This document shows, piece after piece, positions 37,623 to 48,246 of a stretch of 64,000 bases of DNA; within the stretch, counting starts at the first letter, position 1; each line of letters opens with the position of its first letter. Under the pieces are notes generated by a model, which worked only from the letters and a program-made list of their open reading frames with translations, made no database searches and was not told the DNA's origin. The position numbers and the translations under genes were made by a program. Source of the DNA: Petropleomorpha daqingensis (GTDB lineage Bacteria; Actinomycetota; Actinomycetes; Mycobacteriales; Geodermatophilaceae); NCBI RefSeq assembly GCF_013408985.1, contig NZ_JACBZT010000001.1, positions 3,348,001 through 3,412,000 of the forward strand. Direction: 5' to 3'.

Positions 37623-38897
37623 GTGGCACGAATCGGTGAGAGCGGCGACCTGCTCAAGTGCTCTTTCTGCGGCAAGAGCCAGAAGCAGGTCAAGAAGCTC
37701 ATCGCGGGCCCCGGGGTCTACATCTGCGACGAGTGCATCGACCTCTGCAACGAGATCATCGAGGAAGAGCTCTCCGAGTCCTCGGACCTGAAGTTCGACG
37801 AGCTGCCGAAGCCGAAGGAGATCCACGACTTCCTCGAGCAGTACGTCATCGGCCAGGACAAGGCCAAGCGCGCGCTGTCGGTCGCCGTCTACAACCACTA
37901 CAAGCGGATCCAGGCCGGCGGTGAGCGGGCCAGCCGTGACGAGTCGGTCGAGCTGGCCAAGTCGAACATCCTGCTCATGGGCCCCACCGGCTGCGGCAAG
38001 ACGCACCTCGCGCAGACCCTGGCCCGGATGCTGAACGTGCCGTTCGCGATCGCCGACGCCACCGCCCTCACCGAGGCCGGCTACGTCGGTGAGGACGTCG
38101 AGAACATCCTGCTCAAGCTGATCCAGGCCGCCGACTACGACGTCAAGCGCGCCGAGACGGGGATCATCTACATCGACGAGGTCGACAAGATCGCCCGCAA
38201 GAGCGAGAACCCGTCGATCACCCGCGACGTCTCCGGCGAGGGCGTCCAGCAGGCGCTGTTGAAGATCCTCGAGGGCACCACCGCCTCGGTTCCCCCGCAG
38301 GGTGGTCGCAAGCACCCGCACCAGGAGTTCATCCAGATCGACACGACGAACGTGCTGTTCATCGTGGGCGGTGCCTTCGCCGGGCTGGAGAAGGTGATCG
38401 AGCAGCGGATCGGCAAGCAGGGCATCGGCTTCGGCGCCGAGATCCGCGGCAAGAAGGAGCTCGAGGAGGCCAACGCCTTCGCCGAGGTCATGCCGGAGGA
38501 CCTGCTCAAGTTCGGCATGATCCCCGAGTTCATCGGCCGGCTCCCCGTGATCACCAGCGTGCAGAAGCTGGACCGCGAGGCGCTGATCCAGATCCTCACC
38601 GAGCCCAAGAACGCCCTGGTCCGCCAGTACCGCAAGCTCTTCGAGCTCGACGGGGTCGACCTGGAGTTCACCGACGACGCCCTCGAGGCGATCGCCGACC
38701 AGGCCATCCTCCGCGGCACCGGCGCCCGCGGGCTGCGCGCGATCATGGAGGAGGTGCTCCAGTCGGTGATGTACGACGTCCCCAGCCGGGACGACGTCGC
38801 CACCGTGGTCATCTCCAAGGAGGTCGTGCTCGAGCACGTCAACCCGACGATCGTGCCGCGCAAGCCGGCCCGCGCCCCGCGCGAGAAGTCGGCCTAG
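37623..38897 (+). CDS. clpX: ClpX ATP-dependent unfoldase
   Basis: 424 aa, GTG start with GGAGG 7 nt upstream. N-terminal C4 zinc-binding domain: Cys 13, 16, 35, 38 (CSFC...CDEC). Walker A GPTGCGKT (120-127), Walker [11 protein letters not shown], the GYVGEDVE pore-1 loop, sensor and ISNxxG-type C-domain, and the IGF-loop region [10 protein letters not shown] that docks on ClpP. It unfolds tagged substrates and feeds ClpP1P2. Normal length. Confidence 0.98.
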   Translation: MARIGESGDLLKCSFCGKSQKQVKKLIAGPGVYICDECIDLCNEIIEEELSESSDLKFDELPKPKEIHDFLEQYVIGQDKAKRALSVAVYNHYKRIQAGGERASRDESVELAKSNILLMGPTGCGKTHLAQTLARMLNVPFAIADATALTEAGYVGEDVENILLKLIQAADYDVKRAETGIIYIDEVDKIARKSENPSITRDVSGEGVQQALLKILEGTTASVPPQGGRKHPHQEFIQIDTTNVLFIVGGAFAGLEKVIEQRIGKQGIGFGAEIRGKKELEEANAFAEVMPEDLLKFGMIPEFIGRLPVITSVQKLDREALIQILTEPKNALVRQYRKLFELDGVDLEFTDDALEAIADQAILRGTGARGLRAIMEEVLQSVMYDVPSRDDVATVVISKEVVLEHVNPTIVPRKPARAPREKSA

Positions 38898-38911
38898 TTC
38901 TCGCTTCCCGG

Positions 38912-38941
38912 CGGCCCGTACCCCCTGTGGGGTACGGGCCG
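38912..38941 (+). terminator. clpX terminator
   Basis: Perfect 13-bp arms CGGCCCGTACCCC and GGGGTACGGGCCG with a CTGT loop, 14 nt after the clpX stop. Strong stem, weak U-tract. Confidence 0.9.
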
Positions 38942-39041
38942 TCGTGCGTTTACCCGGCAACACGCTGCGGGAACGGGAATGGTCGTGCACAACCCGGCGC
39001 TGCACCACGCGATCCCCCCGCCGACCCCAGGGAGACCGCCC

Positions 39042-39674
39042 GTGCCCCGTTCCCGCCGCCTCGTCCTGCCCACCGTCCTCGGCCTGGCCGTCGCCGGCCT
39101 CGGGTTCTACGCGCTGAACAGCGTCAGCAACCCGCTGGAGGAGAAGGTGATCGACCGCAGCACGACCCCGTTGCTGCTGGCGCTCGACGACCTGCACGAG
39201 TACCACGCGGCGACCGGCACGTTCCAGGTCGTGGTCGACCAGGAGCGGGACACCCCGTGGGTGCCGGCCGCGATCAGCGGCGAGCGGACGCAGCTGCTGG
39301 CCACCGGCACGGTCGACGCCTACGTCGACTTCGGCTCGCTGGACACCGACGGCGTGCAGCTGTCCGCCGACGGGAAGACCGCGACGATCACGCTTCCGGC
39401 GCCGGAGCTCGGCGACGCGTCCGTGGACCCCGCGCAGAGCCGGGTGCTGGACCGCGACCGCGGGATCGTGCAGCGCATCGGCGACGCGGTGGAGAACGAC
39501 ACCACCGACGACACGGCGCTCTACCGGTCGGCGGAGCGCCGGCTGTCGAGCGCGGCCGCGGCCAGCGACCTGCTGCACCGCGCCGAGGACAACACCCGCC
39601 AGATGCTCACCGGCCTGGCGCGCTCCCTCGGCGTCCAGCGCGTCACCGTCACCTTCGCCGCCGACCCCGCCTGA
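39042..39674 (+). CDS. DUF4230 membrane-anchored protein
   Basis: 210 aa from GTG 39042 (GGGAG 7 nt upstream; a GTG/ATG frame from 38979 would add a Pro-rich leader). One N-terminal helix (LVLPTVLGLAVAGLGFYAL) and an exterior domain with YHAATGTFQVVVDQERDTPWVPAAISGERTQLLATGTVDAYVDFGSL, then helical segments. This is the DUF4230 pattern: proteins with one TM whose role is not established. It is convergent with the SGNH hydrolase across a strong cruciform-like repeat. Confidence 0.82.
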   Translation: MPRSRRLVLPTVLGLAVAGLGFYALNSVSNPLEEKVIDRSTTPLLLALDDLHEYHAATGTFQVVVDQERDTPWVPAAISGERTQLLATGTVDAYVDFGSLDTDGVQLSADGKTATITLPAPELGDASVDPAQSRVLDRDRGIVQRIGDAVENDTTDDTALYRSAERRLSSAAAASDLLHRAEDNTRQMLTGLARSLGVQRVTVTFAADPA

Positions 39675-39696
39675 GCTCTGAACGCCTGAGGCCGCC

Positions 39697-39766
39697 GCTC
39701 TTGCGGTCGTCCTCGTGCTCCTGCGGTCCTGCAGCGCCGCAAGAGCACGCGGAAGACCGCAAGAGC
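39697..39766. terminator. nested inverted repeat between convergent genes
   Basis: Outer arms GCTCTTGCGGTC (39697-39708) and GACCGCAAGAGC (39755-39766), perfect. Inner arms GTGCTCCTGCGG (39715-39726) and CCGCAAGAGCAC (39737-39748), one mismatch. It can fold into a long two-tier stem and would terminate transcription from both sides. Confidence 0.85.
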
Positions 39767-39773
39767 CGGGGGC

Positions 39774-40409
39774 TCAGCGCACGAGGTCCCGGTGCAGGGC
39801 CTGGCCGATCAGCCGGGCCGCGCGCACGGTGGGGTGGACGCCGTCGTCGGTCATCCCGGGCGCGTAGTGCCCGCCGCCGTCCCGGATCTGCGTCATCGGG
39901 TCGACCAGCTGCCAGCCCTCGCTGCGGGCCAGGGCGGGCAGCTGCGCGTTGAAGGCCTGCACGTCGGCGGCGACGGCGTCCTCGGGCGGGATGGTCGAGA
40001 GCACGACCCGGGAGATGCCGGCGTCCCGGGCGATCGCGCGCAGGTGGTCGGCGGCCTCGGCGAACGGCACGCCGGCGTCCACGTCGTTGCTGCCGGCCAT
40101 CAGCACGAGGACGTCGGCGTGGCGCATCGTCGACTCCGCCACCAGCTCGCTCACCCCGAGCAGCATGTCGGCGGTCGTCGCGCCGGCGTGCGCCCAGCCG
40201 CCGAGCATCAGGACGGGCGCCTGATCGGTGTACCAGGCCCACGACCCGCTCCCGAGATCGCCGTCGTCGAAGTCGGGGGAGTCCGCCTCGGTGATCGAGT
40301 CGCCCACCGCGAACACCGACAGCGTGGCGTTGGTGCTCGCCGAATCGACCGGCCGGCAGCCGGTCAGGCAGGCCAGGACCAGGAGGAGCGCCCAGGCGGC
40401 CCGCCTCAC
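39774..40409 (-). CDS. SGNH/GDSL hydrolase lipoprotein
   Basis: 211 aa, GTG start overlapping the stop of the preceding gene (GTGA). Signal peptide AWALLLVLACLTGC with lipobox Cys, then block I AVGDSITEAD (nucleophile Ser), block III MAGSNDVDAG, and block V DDGVHPT (Asp and His). Family members cleave ester bonds on lipids or acetylated polysaccharides at the outer membrane face. Last gene of the esterase-MprF-SGNH operon, so its substrate may be a cell-envelope lipid or glycan. Confidence 0.88.
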   Translation of the reverse strand: MRRAAWALLLVLACLTGCRPVDSASTNATLSVFAVGDSITEADSPDFDDGDLGSGSWAWYTDQAPVLMLGGWAHAGATTADMLLGVSELVAESTMRHADVLVLMAGSNDVDAGVPFAEAADHLRAIARDAGISRVVLSTIPPEDAVAADVQAFNAQLPALARSEGWQLVDPMTQIRDGGGHYAPGMTDDGVHPTVRAARLIGQALHRDLVR

Positions 40410-42895
40410 GCGCGAACCGGCGCCGGCTGCTCGGGACTGCGCACGGGACGCCGATGCCCCCGCACCAGTGCCTCGGTCAGCCGCGCGGCCTGCGGCAGGG
40501 ACAGGTCCGGCAGGTAGGCCCGCGACACCGCCTGGGCGATCCGCGGGAGGTCGGCGGTGCCGGGGTAGACCAGCCACAGCGGGCGGTAGCGCGGCTGGAA
40601 CTTGGCCTTGAAGGCGAGCAGCGACCGGAAGCCGTAGACCGGTTCCATGAGCCGGCCGGCGGCGGTCAGCAGGCGGGTCAGCCCGCTGCCGTCCCCGCTG
40701 CCCGGCGGCAGGGCCAGGGGAGCGCCCGACAGGCTGGTGAACTCGGCGCCTTCCTCCTGGAAGGTCAGCAGCGCCGTGGCGATCAGGAACTCGACGACGC
40801 CCGGCGGGGCGGTGCGCGCCCGGCGCATGACGTCGAGCGTCCACCCCACCGGCCGGCCGGCCCGGCGCGCGGGCAGCCAGCTGGTCAGGCCCAGGACCTC
40901 GCCGTCCCGACCGACCGCGACCAGGCACCGGACGGCGTCGTCGGCGAGCTCGTCCAGGCCGCCGAGCGTGAAGCCCATCTCCGGCAGGCCCTTGTCGGCC
41001 AGCCACTCCTCCGACAGCCGGGCCAGCTGCTCCCGGAGGGCCAGCGGAGCCTCCGACCAGGAGGTCCATCGCGCCTCGACGCCTTCGCGCCGGGCGCGGT
41101 TGAGCGCGGTCCGCACGTCCTGCCACCGGCGCCCGGTGAACGACAGGCCGGCCAGCGGCAGCCACGTCTCCGCCGCCACCTGCAGCCGCCGCGCGCCCGT
41201 CCCGACCAGCGCGTCGGCCACCTCGTCGGTCACGGCGTACCAGCACGGCGTCCACCCGTGCTCCTCGCACCAGTCGGTGAAGCGCAGGACGGCGGCGCGG
41301 CGGGCGGCGGGCGGGCCGACCGGGTCGCCGGTGGTGAGCGCGACCCCGCCCACCACCCGGTAGGCGACCACCGCGGCGCCGTCGTCGGCGAACCAGTAGC
41401 GGTTGCCCACCCACGTGGTCATGAACGAGAGCGGGCCCTCGCCGTGGCGGTCGACCAGCGCCCGCGCCCGGACCGCGTCCCCGGTGGGCGGCGCCGGGCG
41501 GACGACGAAGATCGCGGTCGCGAGCAGGACCGTCCACATCGCGACCCCGGTCCAGTCCGCGAGCAGCCGGGCACTGCCGTGCAGCGAGACCAGGCGCGGG
41601 ACGATCTCGCCCAGGTACCCCGGCGGCAGCATGCGCGAGGGCAGGTCCAGCAGCAGCGCCCCGGCCGACGGCGGCCGGACCAGCGCGCCGCTCACCATCG
41701 ATCCGGCGGACACGTACGCGACCGCGACGACCGTGATGCCCAGTCCGGCGGCGAGCAGCCAGCGCCGTCCCGATCCCGGCCGGGCGCGGACGTCGAAGCG
41801 GCTGCGGGTCACCACGAGCAGCACCAGCACCGCCAGCGGTGCCACCAGCGGGGCGACGACGGACGCCGCCGGCAGGCTGCCGGGCCGCACCCCGAGCATC
41901 GGCAGCTCCTCGGCCGGGGTGGCGACGACGGTCAGGACGACGAGCGCGCCGACCACGCTGAGCGCGCTGCTGAGCAGGACCGCCCCGCCCCAGGCCGCCC
42001 GCCGTCCCCGCCGCAGGCCCTCGGCGAGCACGAGCTGCAGCACGACCGGCAGCACCGACAGCAGCGCGGGGCCGTGCCCGGTGAGCCGCGCCCGCGCCTC
42101 GAGCACCCGGCAGTCCGCGCGGTCGCCGCCGGGGCCGCAGACCGCGTGCAGCAGCGCGTGGTCCGGCGGGGCCGAGACGAACAGGTGGGAGACCACGGCC
42201 CAGGGCCCGTCCGGCGTGCGCGACAGCGCCGCGAGCAGCGGGCCGAGCGCCGTCACCGTCAGCACGATCGCGACCAGCGCGCGGCCTTCCCGCCGGCTGG
42301 GGTGCGGCGCCGTCACCTCCTGCACCGGGCCCAGCAGGAGGCCCGCGCCGAGGCCCAGCAGCCAGCCGCAGAGCCGGACGACGTCGCCGGTCGTGCCGGA
42401 GTAGAGGACCAGGGCGGTGAGCGTCAGCGTGAGCAGCAGCCGCACCCGCCGCCGCCACAGCGCGGGGGAGCGGGCGGTGGCCAGCCCGGCGGCGGCGAGG
42501 ACCCCCGCGAACGGCCCGAGCACCACGATCCCGCTGATCTCCCGCGCCCAAGTGTCCCCGGCGGCGGCCAGGGCGCCGACGACGGCCAGCCCGATCGCCG
42601 TCCCCAGGACCTGCCCGGCCGCGAGCGCGCCGAGCGCCGGCCGGCTGCCCAGCCGCCGCTCGGCCGGGCCGAGCAGGACGACGGTGGCCAGCACCGCCAC
42701 CACCAGGGACGACGTGTCGGCGCACCACGCGGCCGAGGTGAGCCAGCCCGACACCGGACCGCGGACCGCGGCGCCGATCTCGCGGCGCAGGGCCGGATCG
42801 GCACCCGTCGTCCCGGTGAGCACCGCGGTGCCGATCAGCACGAGCAGGACGCTCGCCGTGAGCGGGAAGCGGCGCAGCGCGCCCAGGGCCCTCAC
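40406..42895 (-). CDS. MprF-like membrane protein with C-terminal DUF2156 aminoacyltransferase domain
   Basis: 829 aa from GTG 42895, overlapping the upstream stop by 4 nt. The N-terminal ~500 residues form many membrane helices. The C-terminal half (from ~VRARALVDRHGEGPLSFMTTWVGNRYWFADDG) is the DUF2156/phosphatidylglycerol lysyltransferase C-domain: GDPVGPP, FTDWCEEHGWTPCWYAV, LNRARREGVEARW, FTLGGLDELADD, YGFRSLLAFKAKFQPRYRPLWLVYP. In MprF this domain transfers Lys or Ala from tRNA to phosphatidylglycerol, reducing binding of cationic peptides. The sequence does not distinguish the amino acid. There is no LysRS fusion, unlike mycobacterial LysX. Confidence 0.85.
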   Translation of the reverse strand: MRALGALRRFPLTASVLLVLIGTAVLTGTTGADPALRREIGAAVRGPVSGWLTSAAWCADTSSLVVAVLATVVLLGPAERRLGSRPALGALAAGQVLGTAIGLAVVGALAAAGDTWAREISGIVVLGPFAGVLAAAGLATARSPALWRRRVRLLLTLTLTALVLYSGTTGDVVRLCGWLLGLGAGLLLGPVQEVTAPHPSRREGRALVAIVLTVTALGPLLAALSRTPDGPWAVVSHLFVSAPPDHALLHAVCGPGGDRADCRVLEARARLTGHGPALLSVLPVVLQLVLAEGLRRGRRAAWGGAVLLSSALSVVGALVVLTVVATPAEELPMLGVRPGSLPAASVVAPLVAPLAVLVLLVVTRSRFDVRARPGSGRRWLLAAGLGITVVAVAYVSAGSMVSGALVRPPSAGALLLDLPSRMLPPGYLGEIVPRLVSLHGSARLLADWTGVAMWTVLLATAIFVVRPAPPTGDAVRARALVDRHGEGPLSFMTTWVGNRYWFADDGAAVVAYRVVGGVALTTGDPVGPPAARRAAVLRFTDWCEEHGWTPCWYAVTDEVADALVGTGARRLQVAAETWLPLAGLSFTGRRWQDVRTALNRARREGVEARWTSWSEAPLALREQLARLSEEWLADKGLPEMGFTLGGLDELADDAVRCLVAVGRDGEVLGLTSWLPARRAGRPVGWTLDVMRRARTAPPGVVEFLIATALLTFQEEGAEFTSLSGAPLALPPGSGDGSGLTRLLTAAGRLMEPVYGFRSLLAFKAKFQPRYRPLWLVYPGTADLPRIAQAVSRAYLPDLSLPQAARLTEALVRGHRRPVRSPEQPAPVRA

Positions 42896-44163
42896 GCCGT
42901 CAGCCCCTGCCGGGCCGCCAGCCAGGGCAGCGCGTCCTGGAGCGCCTGGCCCCAGACGCGCCACTCGTGCGTGCCCGGGACCTCCTCGGTGGTGATCGCC
43001 ATGCCGGCGTTGCGCGCCGCCGCCGCGACGGCCCGCTGCTGCGGCAGGTACCGGGAGTCCTGGGCGCCCACGGCCAGGAAGCCGGCCGACCCCGCGTACG
43101 AGCGGCGCGCGAGCTCCTGCAGCGGGTTGATCGCGGCGAAGGCCTGCGCGTTGCCGCCGAAGGCCACCTCCACGGTCCGGGCGTGGCTGCCGAGGGTGGG
43201 TGCCTCCTGGCCCGAGGCGTCGAAGAAGGTGGGGAACAGGTCGGGGTGCGCGACGGCGAGCTGCAAGGCGCACGTGCCGCCGTAGGACAGCCCGCCGACC
43301 GCCCATCCGGCGTGGTCGGGGGTGACCTGCAGGTGCGTGCTCACCCAGCTCACGACGTCCTGGGAGAGGTAGGTGTCGGCCCGGCCGAGCGCGGAGTCGG
43401 TGCAGAGGGGGTTGGCGAGCTGCCCGCCGGTGCCGTCGGGCATCACGACGACCGGGGCGAGCCCGTGGTGCGCGGCGGCGAAGGCGTCCATGCGCTGGGC
43501 CAGCCGGCCGCCGTCGAGCCAGTCTCGCGGTCCGCCGGGCTGGCCGTTGATCAGCACGAGCACGGGCAGCAGCGGGTGGTGGGCGACGAGGTAGGCCGGG
43601 GGCACGTAGAGCCACGCGGGGCGCGCCGGGAACCCCGATCGCGTGGCCGGGATGACGACCTGCGTCACGTCCCCGTGCGCGGGCAGGGCCGCCGGGGGCG
43701 TCGGGGTCGGGCCCAGGACGGCGGACGCCGGCACCTGATCGCGCGGGGCGACCTGCAGCGCCGTCGCCACGGTCGGATAGGCGCCGAAGACGGTGTCGAT
43801 GCCGTCGGCGGCACCGAGGACGACGAGCAGCGCCCCGGCGACCGCCAGCGATCGGATCCACCAGCGCTGCCGCCGCCAGCCGAGCCCCAGCAGGAGCAGC
43901 GCCAGGACGCCCGTGCCCACCCAGGCGTAGACCACGGGCGGCAGCGCGTCAGGCCACGGCTCGGTGACGTCGAGCCACGTCCGCACCCCGAGGACGACGA
44001 CGCCGGCCGCGACCACGGCTGCGGCCACCGCCCGCATCCACCACGGCCGGCCCCGGCGCAGGAATCCCAGCCCGAGGAGGGCGGCCACGGACCCCGCGAG
44101 CAGTCCGACGTGCAACGGGCCGCGGACCAGCGACAACCCGAGCAGCCAGTTCCAGCCGTGCAC
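42892..44163 (-). CDS. membrane-anchored esterase (esterase D / antigen 85-like fold)
   Basis: 423 aa, GTG start with GGGAGG upstream. The first ~155 residues give four membrane helices. After a Pro-rich linker the soluble part has PLLPVLVLINGQPGGPRDW, the nucleophile motif GGLSYGGTCAL (GxSxGG), an Asp-containing GAQDSRYLPQ and a final His (GTHEWRVWG), i.e. a putative esterase PF00756 triad. The same architecture occurs in mycolyltransferase relatives. It acts outside the membrane. First gene of a three-gene chain coupled by GTGA overlaps. Confidence 0.86.
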   Translation of the reverse strand: MHGWNWLLGLSLVRGPLHVGLLAGSVAALLGLGFLRRGRPWWMRAVAAAVVAAGVVVLGVRTWLDVTEPWPDALPPVVYAWVGTGVLALLLLGLGWRRQRWWIRSLAVAGALLVVLGAADGIDTVFGAYPTVATALQVAPRDQVPASAVLGPTPTPPAALPAHGDVTQVVIPATRSGFPARPAWLYVPPAYLVAHHPLLPVLVLINGQPGGPRDWLDGGRLAQRMDAFAAAHHGLAPVVVMPDGTGGQLANPLCTDSALGRADTYLSQDVVSWVSTHLQVTPDHAGWAVGGLSYGGTCALQLAVAHPDLFPTFFDASGQEAPTLGSHARTVEVAFGGNAQAFAAINPLQELARRSYAGSAGFLAVGAQDSRYLPQQRAVAAAARNAGMAITTEEVPGTHEWRVWGQALQDALPWLAARQGLTA

Positions 44164-44248
44164 GCCGTGGACCTCCCAGCTCCCGGCCGTTCACGGTGGC
44201 CACACAGGCTGGGAGATCCCTCGGTCCCGGCTGAGGGAGAGCTGCCGG

Positions 44249-46831
44249 TCAGTCCTCCGTGGGCGCCAGGACGACGGCGACGGTCAGCTCACCGGTGCCG
44301 GCGAGGACGTCGAGCTGCGCGATCCGCCCGGCGTCGACCAGGTCGGTGCGCGCCGCCTCGACCAGCGGCACCTGCGCCTCCGGGGCGATCACGGTGGCGG
44401 TCTGCACATCGGCCCGCATCGAGACCTTGGCGTCGGACTTCGCCTTGCGGACCCCGGCCAGCGCCACCCCCGCGACCTCCAGCACGGCCGGGTCGCCGCC
44501 GCGGGGCAGCTCCGTGGCGCGCGGCCAGATCGCCCGGTGCACCGAGCCGGCCTGCCACCAGGACCAGACCTCCTCGGTGACGAACGGCAGCACCGGCGCG
44601 AACAGCCGCAGCAGCACCGACAGCGCCACGGCGAGGGTCGCCTGCGCCGACTCCGCGGCGGCGCCGGACCCGTACGCCCGCGACTTCACCAGCTCGACGT
44701 AGTCGTCGCAGAAGGTCCAGAAGAAGGACTCGGAGACCTCGAGCGCGCGGGTGTAGTTGTAGGCGTCCATCGCCGCGGTGGCGTCGTCGACCACCTCGGC
44801 CAGCCGGGCCAGGACGGCGAGGTCCAGCGGCTCGGTGACCTGGTCGACCGACAGCCCCGCCGAGGCGCCCAGGCCCAGCACGAACTTGCCGACGTTGAGG
44901 ATCTTCATGGCCAGCCGGCGGCCGACCTTCATCTGCGCCTCGTCGAACGGCGAGTCCGCGCCCGGCCGCGCCCCGGCCGCCCGCCAGCGCACGGCGTCGG
45001 TGCCGTAGCGCTCCAGGACGTCGATCGGGGTCGTCGCGTTGCCCTTCGACTTCGACATCTTCTTGCGGTCGGGGTCGACCACGAACCCGGAGATGGCCGC
45101 GTGCGACCACGGCACGGCGTCGAACTCGAAGTGCGAGCGCACCACGGTGGAGAACAGCCAGGTCCGGATGATGTCGTGCGCCTGCGGGCGCAGGTCCATC
45201 GGGAAGACGTGCGCGAACAGCTGCGGGTCGGTCTCCCAGCCCGAGGCCACCTGCGGCGACAGCGAGGACGTCGCCCAGGTGTCCATGACGTCGGGGTCGG
45301 CCATGAACCCGCCCGGCGTGCCGCGCTGGGACTCCTCGAAGCCCGGCGGGACGTCGGAGGAGGGGTCCACCGGCAGCGCGTCCTCGGCCGCCAGGATCGG
45401 CTCGTCGTGGACCGGCTGGCCCTCGTCGTCCAGGCGGTACCAGACCGGGAACGGGACGCCGAAGAACCGCTGCCGGCTGATCAGCCAGTCGCCGTTGAGG
45501 CCCTCGACCCAGTTGTCGTAGCGGTGCCGCATGTGCTCGGGGATCCACTGGATCTCCCGGCCGCGGGCCAGCAGGGCGTCGCGCAGCTCGGGGGAGCGGC
45601 CGCCGTTGCGGATGTACCACTGCCGCGTGGTGACGATCTCCAGCGGGCGCTCGCCCTTCTCGAAGAACTTCACCGGGTGCGTGATCGGCTTCGGCTCGCC
45701 GGAGAGGTCGCCGGACTCGCGCAGCAGCTCGACCATCCGCTGCTGGGCGCTGAAGACGGTCTTGCCGGCCAGCTCGGAGTACGGACCGGCGGGGACGTCG
45801 GCCGGCGGGTCGGCCACGATCCGGCCGTCCCAGCCGACGATCGCCCGGGTCGGCAGCTGCAGCTCGCGCCACCACGTGACGTCGTTGAGGTCGCCGAAGG
45901 TGCAGATCATCGCGATGCCCGAGCCCTTGTCCGGCTCGGCCAGCCGGTGCGCGACCACCGGCACCTCGACGTCGAACACCGGCGTGCGCACCGTCTTGCC
46001 GAACAGCGGCTGGTAGCGCTCGTCGTCGGGGTGGGCCACCAGCGCGACGCAGGCGGGCAGCAGCTCGGGCCGCGTCGTCTCGATGAAGACCGGGCCGGAC
46101 GGGCCGTGGAAGGAGATCCGGTGGTAGGCGCCGGGGCGCTCGCGGTCCTCCAGCTCGGCCTGCGCGACGGCGGTGCGGAACGTGACGTCCCAGAGGGTGG
46201 GCGCCTCCTGCGCGTAGGCCTCACCGCGGGCCAGGTTGTGCAGGAACATCTTCTGCGCGATGGCCCGCGAGCTCTCCGAGATCGTCCGGTAGACGTTCGA
46301 CCAGTCCACCGACAGCCCGACCCGGCGCCACAGCTGCTCGAAGGCGAGCTCGTCCTCCTCGGTCAGCCGCATGCACAGCTCGACGAAGTTGCGCCGCGAG
46401 ATCGGCAGCTGGTCCTTGCCGGGGTTCTCCGGGGGCGTGAACGACGGGTCGTAGTGCAGCGAGGGGTCGCAGCGCACGCCGTAGTAGTTCTGCACCCGGC
46501 GCTCGGTCGGCAGGCCGTTGTCGTCCCAGCCCATCGGGTAGAAGACGTGCTTGCCGAGCATCCGCTGGTAGCGGGCGACGAAGTCGGTGTGCGTGTAGCT
46601 GAAGACGTGCCCCACGTGCAGCGAGCCGCTGGCGGTCGGGGGCGGGGTGTCGATCGAGTAGGTCTGCTCCCGGGGCGAGGTCAGCGCGGTGGCCCGGTCG
46701 AACGCGTAGGTGTCCTCGGCCGCCCAGCGCTGGACCCACTTCTCCTCGAGGCCCTCGAGCGACGGCTTCTCGGGTACGCCGCTCTCGGCTCCCGGGGCGA
46801 TGCTGCCGGGGGTCGCGATGCGGGTCTCCAT
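44249..46831 (-). CDS. valS: valyl-tRNA synthetase
   Basis: 860 aa from ATG 46831 (an ATG at 46840 is also in frame). HIGH-type signature LHVGH (71-75), an editing domain, the long [18 protein letters not shown] class Ia segment, and KMSKSKGN (~590). [22 protein letters not shown] precedes KMSKS as expected for ValRS. It charges tRNA-Val and edits threonine. There is no long C-terminal coiled coil, so the protein is slightly shorter than E. coli ValRS. Divergent from folC with a 59-nt gap that carries both promoters. Confidence 0.96.
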   Translation of the reverse strand: METRIATPGSIAPGAESGVPEKPSLEGLEEKWVQRWAAEDTYAFDRATALTSPREQTYSIDTPPPTASGSLHVGHVFSYTHTDFVARYQRMLGKHVFYPMGWDDNGLPTERRVQNYYGVRCDPSLHYDPSFTPPENPGKDQLPISRRNFVELCMRLTEEDELAFEQLWRRVGLSVDWSNVYRTISESSRAIAQKMFLHNLARGEAYAQEAPTLWDVTFRTAVAQAELEDRERPGAYHRISFHGPSGPVFIETTRPELLPACVALVAHPDDERYQPLFGKTVRTPVFDVEVPVVAHRLAEPDKGSGIAMICTFGDLNDVTWWRELQLPTRAIVGWDGRIVADPPADVPAGPYSELAGKTVFSAQQRMVELLRESGDLSGEPKPITHPVKFFEKGERPLEIVTTRQWYIRNGGRSPELRDALLARGREIQWIPEHMRHRYDNWVEGLNGDWLISRQRFFGVPFPVWYRLDDEGQPVHDEPILAAEDALPVDPSSDVPPGFEESQRGTPGGFMADPDVMDTWATSSLSPQVASGWETDPQLFAHVFPMDLRPQAHDIIRTWLFSTVVRSHFEFDAVPWSHAAISGFVVDPDRKKMSKSKGNATTPIDVLERYGTDAVRWRAAGARPGADSPFDEAQMKVGRRLAMKILNVGKFVLGLGASAGLSVDQVTEPLDLAVLARLAEVVDDATAAMDAYNYTRALEVSESFFWTFCDDYVELVKSRAYGSGAAAESAQATLAVALSVLLRLFAPVLPFVTEEVWSWWQAGSVHRAIWPRATELPRGGDPAVLEVAGVALAGVRKAKSDAKVSMRADVQTATVIAPEAQVPLVEAARTDLVDAGRIAQLDVLAGTGELTVAVVLAPTED

Positions 46832-46890
46832 GGGGCCCATCGTAGGAAGGCCTGCGATCCGTTTCTCCGCGGCTGGCATCCTGGACACCG

Positions 46891-48246
46891 ATGAGCACGA
46901 CCGAGCACGGTGAGATGGCCCGCGTCGAGAAGGCACTGCTGGAGCGCTGGCCGGAGAACCGGCTCGAGCCGTCGCTGACCCGCATCAACGCGCTGATGGA
47001 CCTCCTCGGGTCGCCGCAGCGCGCCTACCCCGTCGTCCAGGTGGCCGGCACCAACGGCAAGACGACGACGGCGCGGATGGTCGACGAGCTGCTGCGCGGC
47101 TTCGGCCTGCGGGTCGGGCGGTTCACCAGCCCGCACCTGCAGTCCATCCGCGAGCGGATCGTCCTCGACGGCGAGCCGGTCAGCGCCGAGCGGTTCGTCG
47201 AGACCTACAACGACATCGCCCCGTACATCGAGCTCGTCGACGCCGGCGGCGAGATCCCGATGAGCTTCTTCGAGGTCATGGTCGGGATGGCGTACGCGCT
47301 GTTCGCCGAGGCCCCGGTGGACGTCGCCGTCATCGAGGTCGGCATGGGCGGCACGTGGGACGCGACCAACGTCGTGGACGCCCGGGTCGCCGTCGTCACC
47401 CCTGTCGCGCTGGACCACGCCGAGTACCTCGGCCCCGACGTCGGCACGATCGCCGGCGAGAAGGCCGGGATCATCAAGCGCGACGCGATCGCCGTCGTCG
47501 CCCACCAGGAGCCGGCCGCCCTCGACGCCCTGGTCCGCCGGGTGGTCGAGGTGGAGGCCACGCTGGCGCGGGAGGGCACCGAGTTCGGCATCCTCGACCG
47601 CACGGTCGCCCTCGGCGGCCAGCAGTTGCGGCTGCAGGGCCTCGGCGGGGAGTACGACGAGGTGTACGTGCCGCTGTTCGGCGCGCACCAGGCGCAGAAC
47701 GCCTCCACCGCGCTGGCCGCGGTCGAGGCGTTCCTCGGCGCCGGTGCGGCCACCGGCCCGATCGACGTCGAGACCGTGCGGACGGCGTTCGCCGCCGTCC
47801 GGTCACCCGGCCGGCTGGAGCGGGTGCGCACGTCGCCGACCGTGCTGGTCGACGCCGCGCACAACCCGGCCGGCATGGCGGTGACCGTCGCCGCGGTCCG
47901 CGAGTCCTTCGACTTCACCCGGCTGGTCGGGGTGGTGGGCTGCGTGCGCGGCAAGGACGTCGACGGGATGCTGCGCGAGCTCGAGGGCATCTGCGCCGAG
48001 CTCGTCGTCACCCAGAACAGCTCGGAGCGGGCGCTGCCGGCCGACGAGCTGGGCGCGCTGGCCGTCGACGTGTTCGGCGCCGACCGGGTGAGCGTGCACC
48101 CGCTGCTGCCCGAGGCGCTGGAGTCGGCGATCGAGCTCGCCGAGGCCGGCCCGGACGACGCCCTCGGCGGCTCCGGCGTCCTGGTGACCGGCAGCGTGAT
48201 CACGGCGGGGGAGGCCCGCACGCTGCTGCAGGGTCGCTCGTCGTGA
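46891..48246 (+). CDS. folC: bifunctional folylpolyglutamate / dihydrofolate synthase
   Basis: 451 aa, ATG at 46891. Mur-ligase superfamily: P-loop [15 protein letters not shown] (~49-63), [12 protein letters not shown], the [10 protein letters not shown] motif and a late [14 protein letters not shown]. It adds glutamate to reduced folates (and to dihydropteroate). Next to valS, an old bacterial neighbourhood. The stop overlaps the following GTG (GTGA), so DUF4233 is translated from the same transcript. Confidence 0.96.
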   Translation: MSTTEHGEMARVEKALLERWPENRLEPSLTRINALMDLLGSPQRAYPVVQVAGTNGKTTTARMVDELLRGFGLRVGRFTSPHLQSIRERIVLDGEPVSAERFVETYNDIAPYIELVDAGGEIPMSFFEVMVGMAYALFAEAPVDVAVIEVGMGGTWDATNVVDARVAVVTPVALDHAEYLGPDVGTIAGEKAGIIKRDAIAVVAHQEPAALDALVRRVVEVEATLAREGTEFGILDRTVALGGQQLRLQGLGGEYDEVYVPLFGAHQAQNASTALAAVEAFLGAGAATGPIDVETVRTAFAAVRSPGRLERVRTSPTVLVDAAHNPAGMAVTVAAVRESFDFTRLVGVVGCVRGKDVDGMLRELEGICAELVVTQNSSERALPADELGALAVDVFGADRVSVHPLLPEALESAIELAEAGPDDALGGSGVLVTGSVITAGEARTLLQGRSS

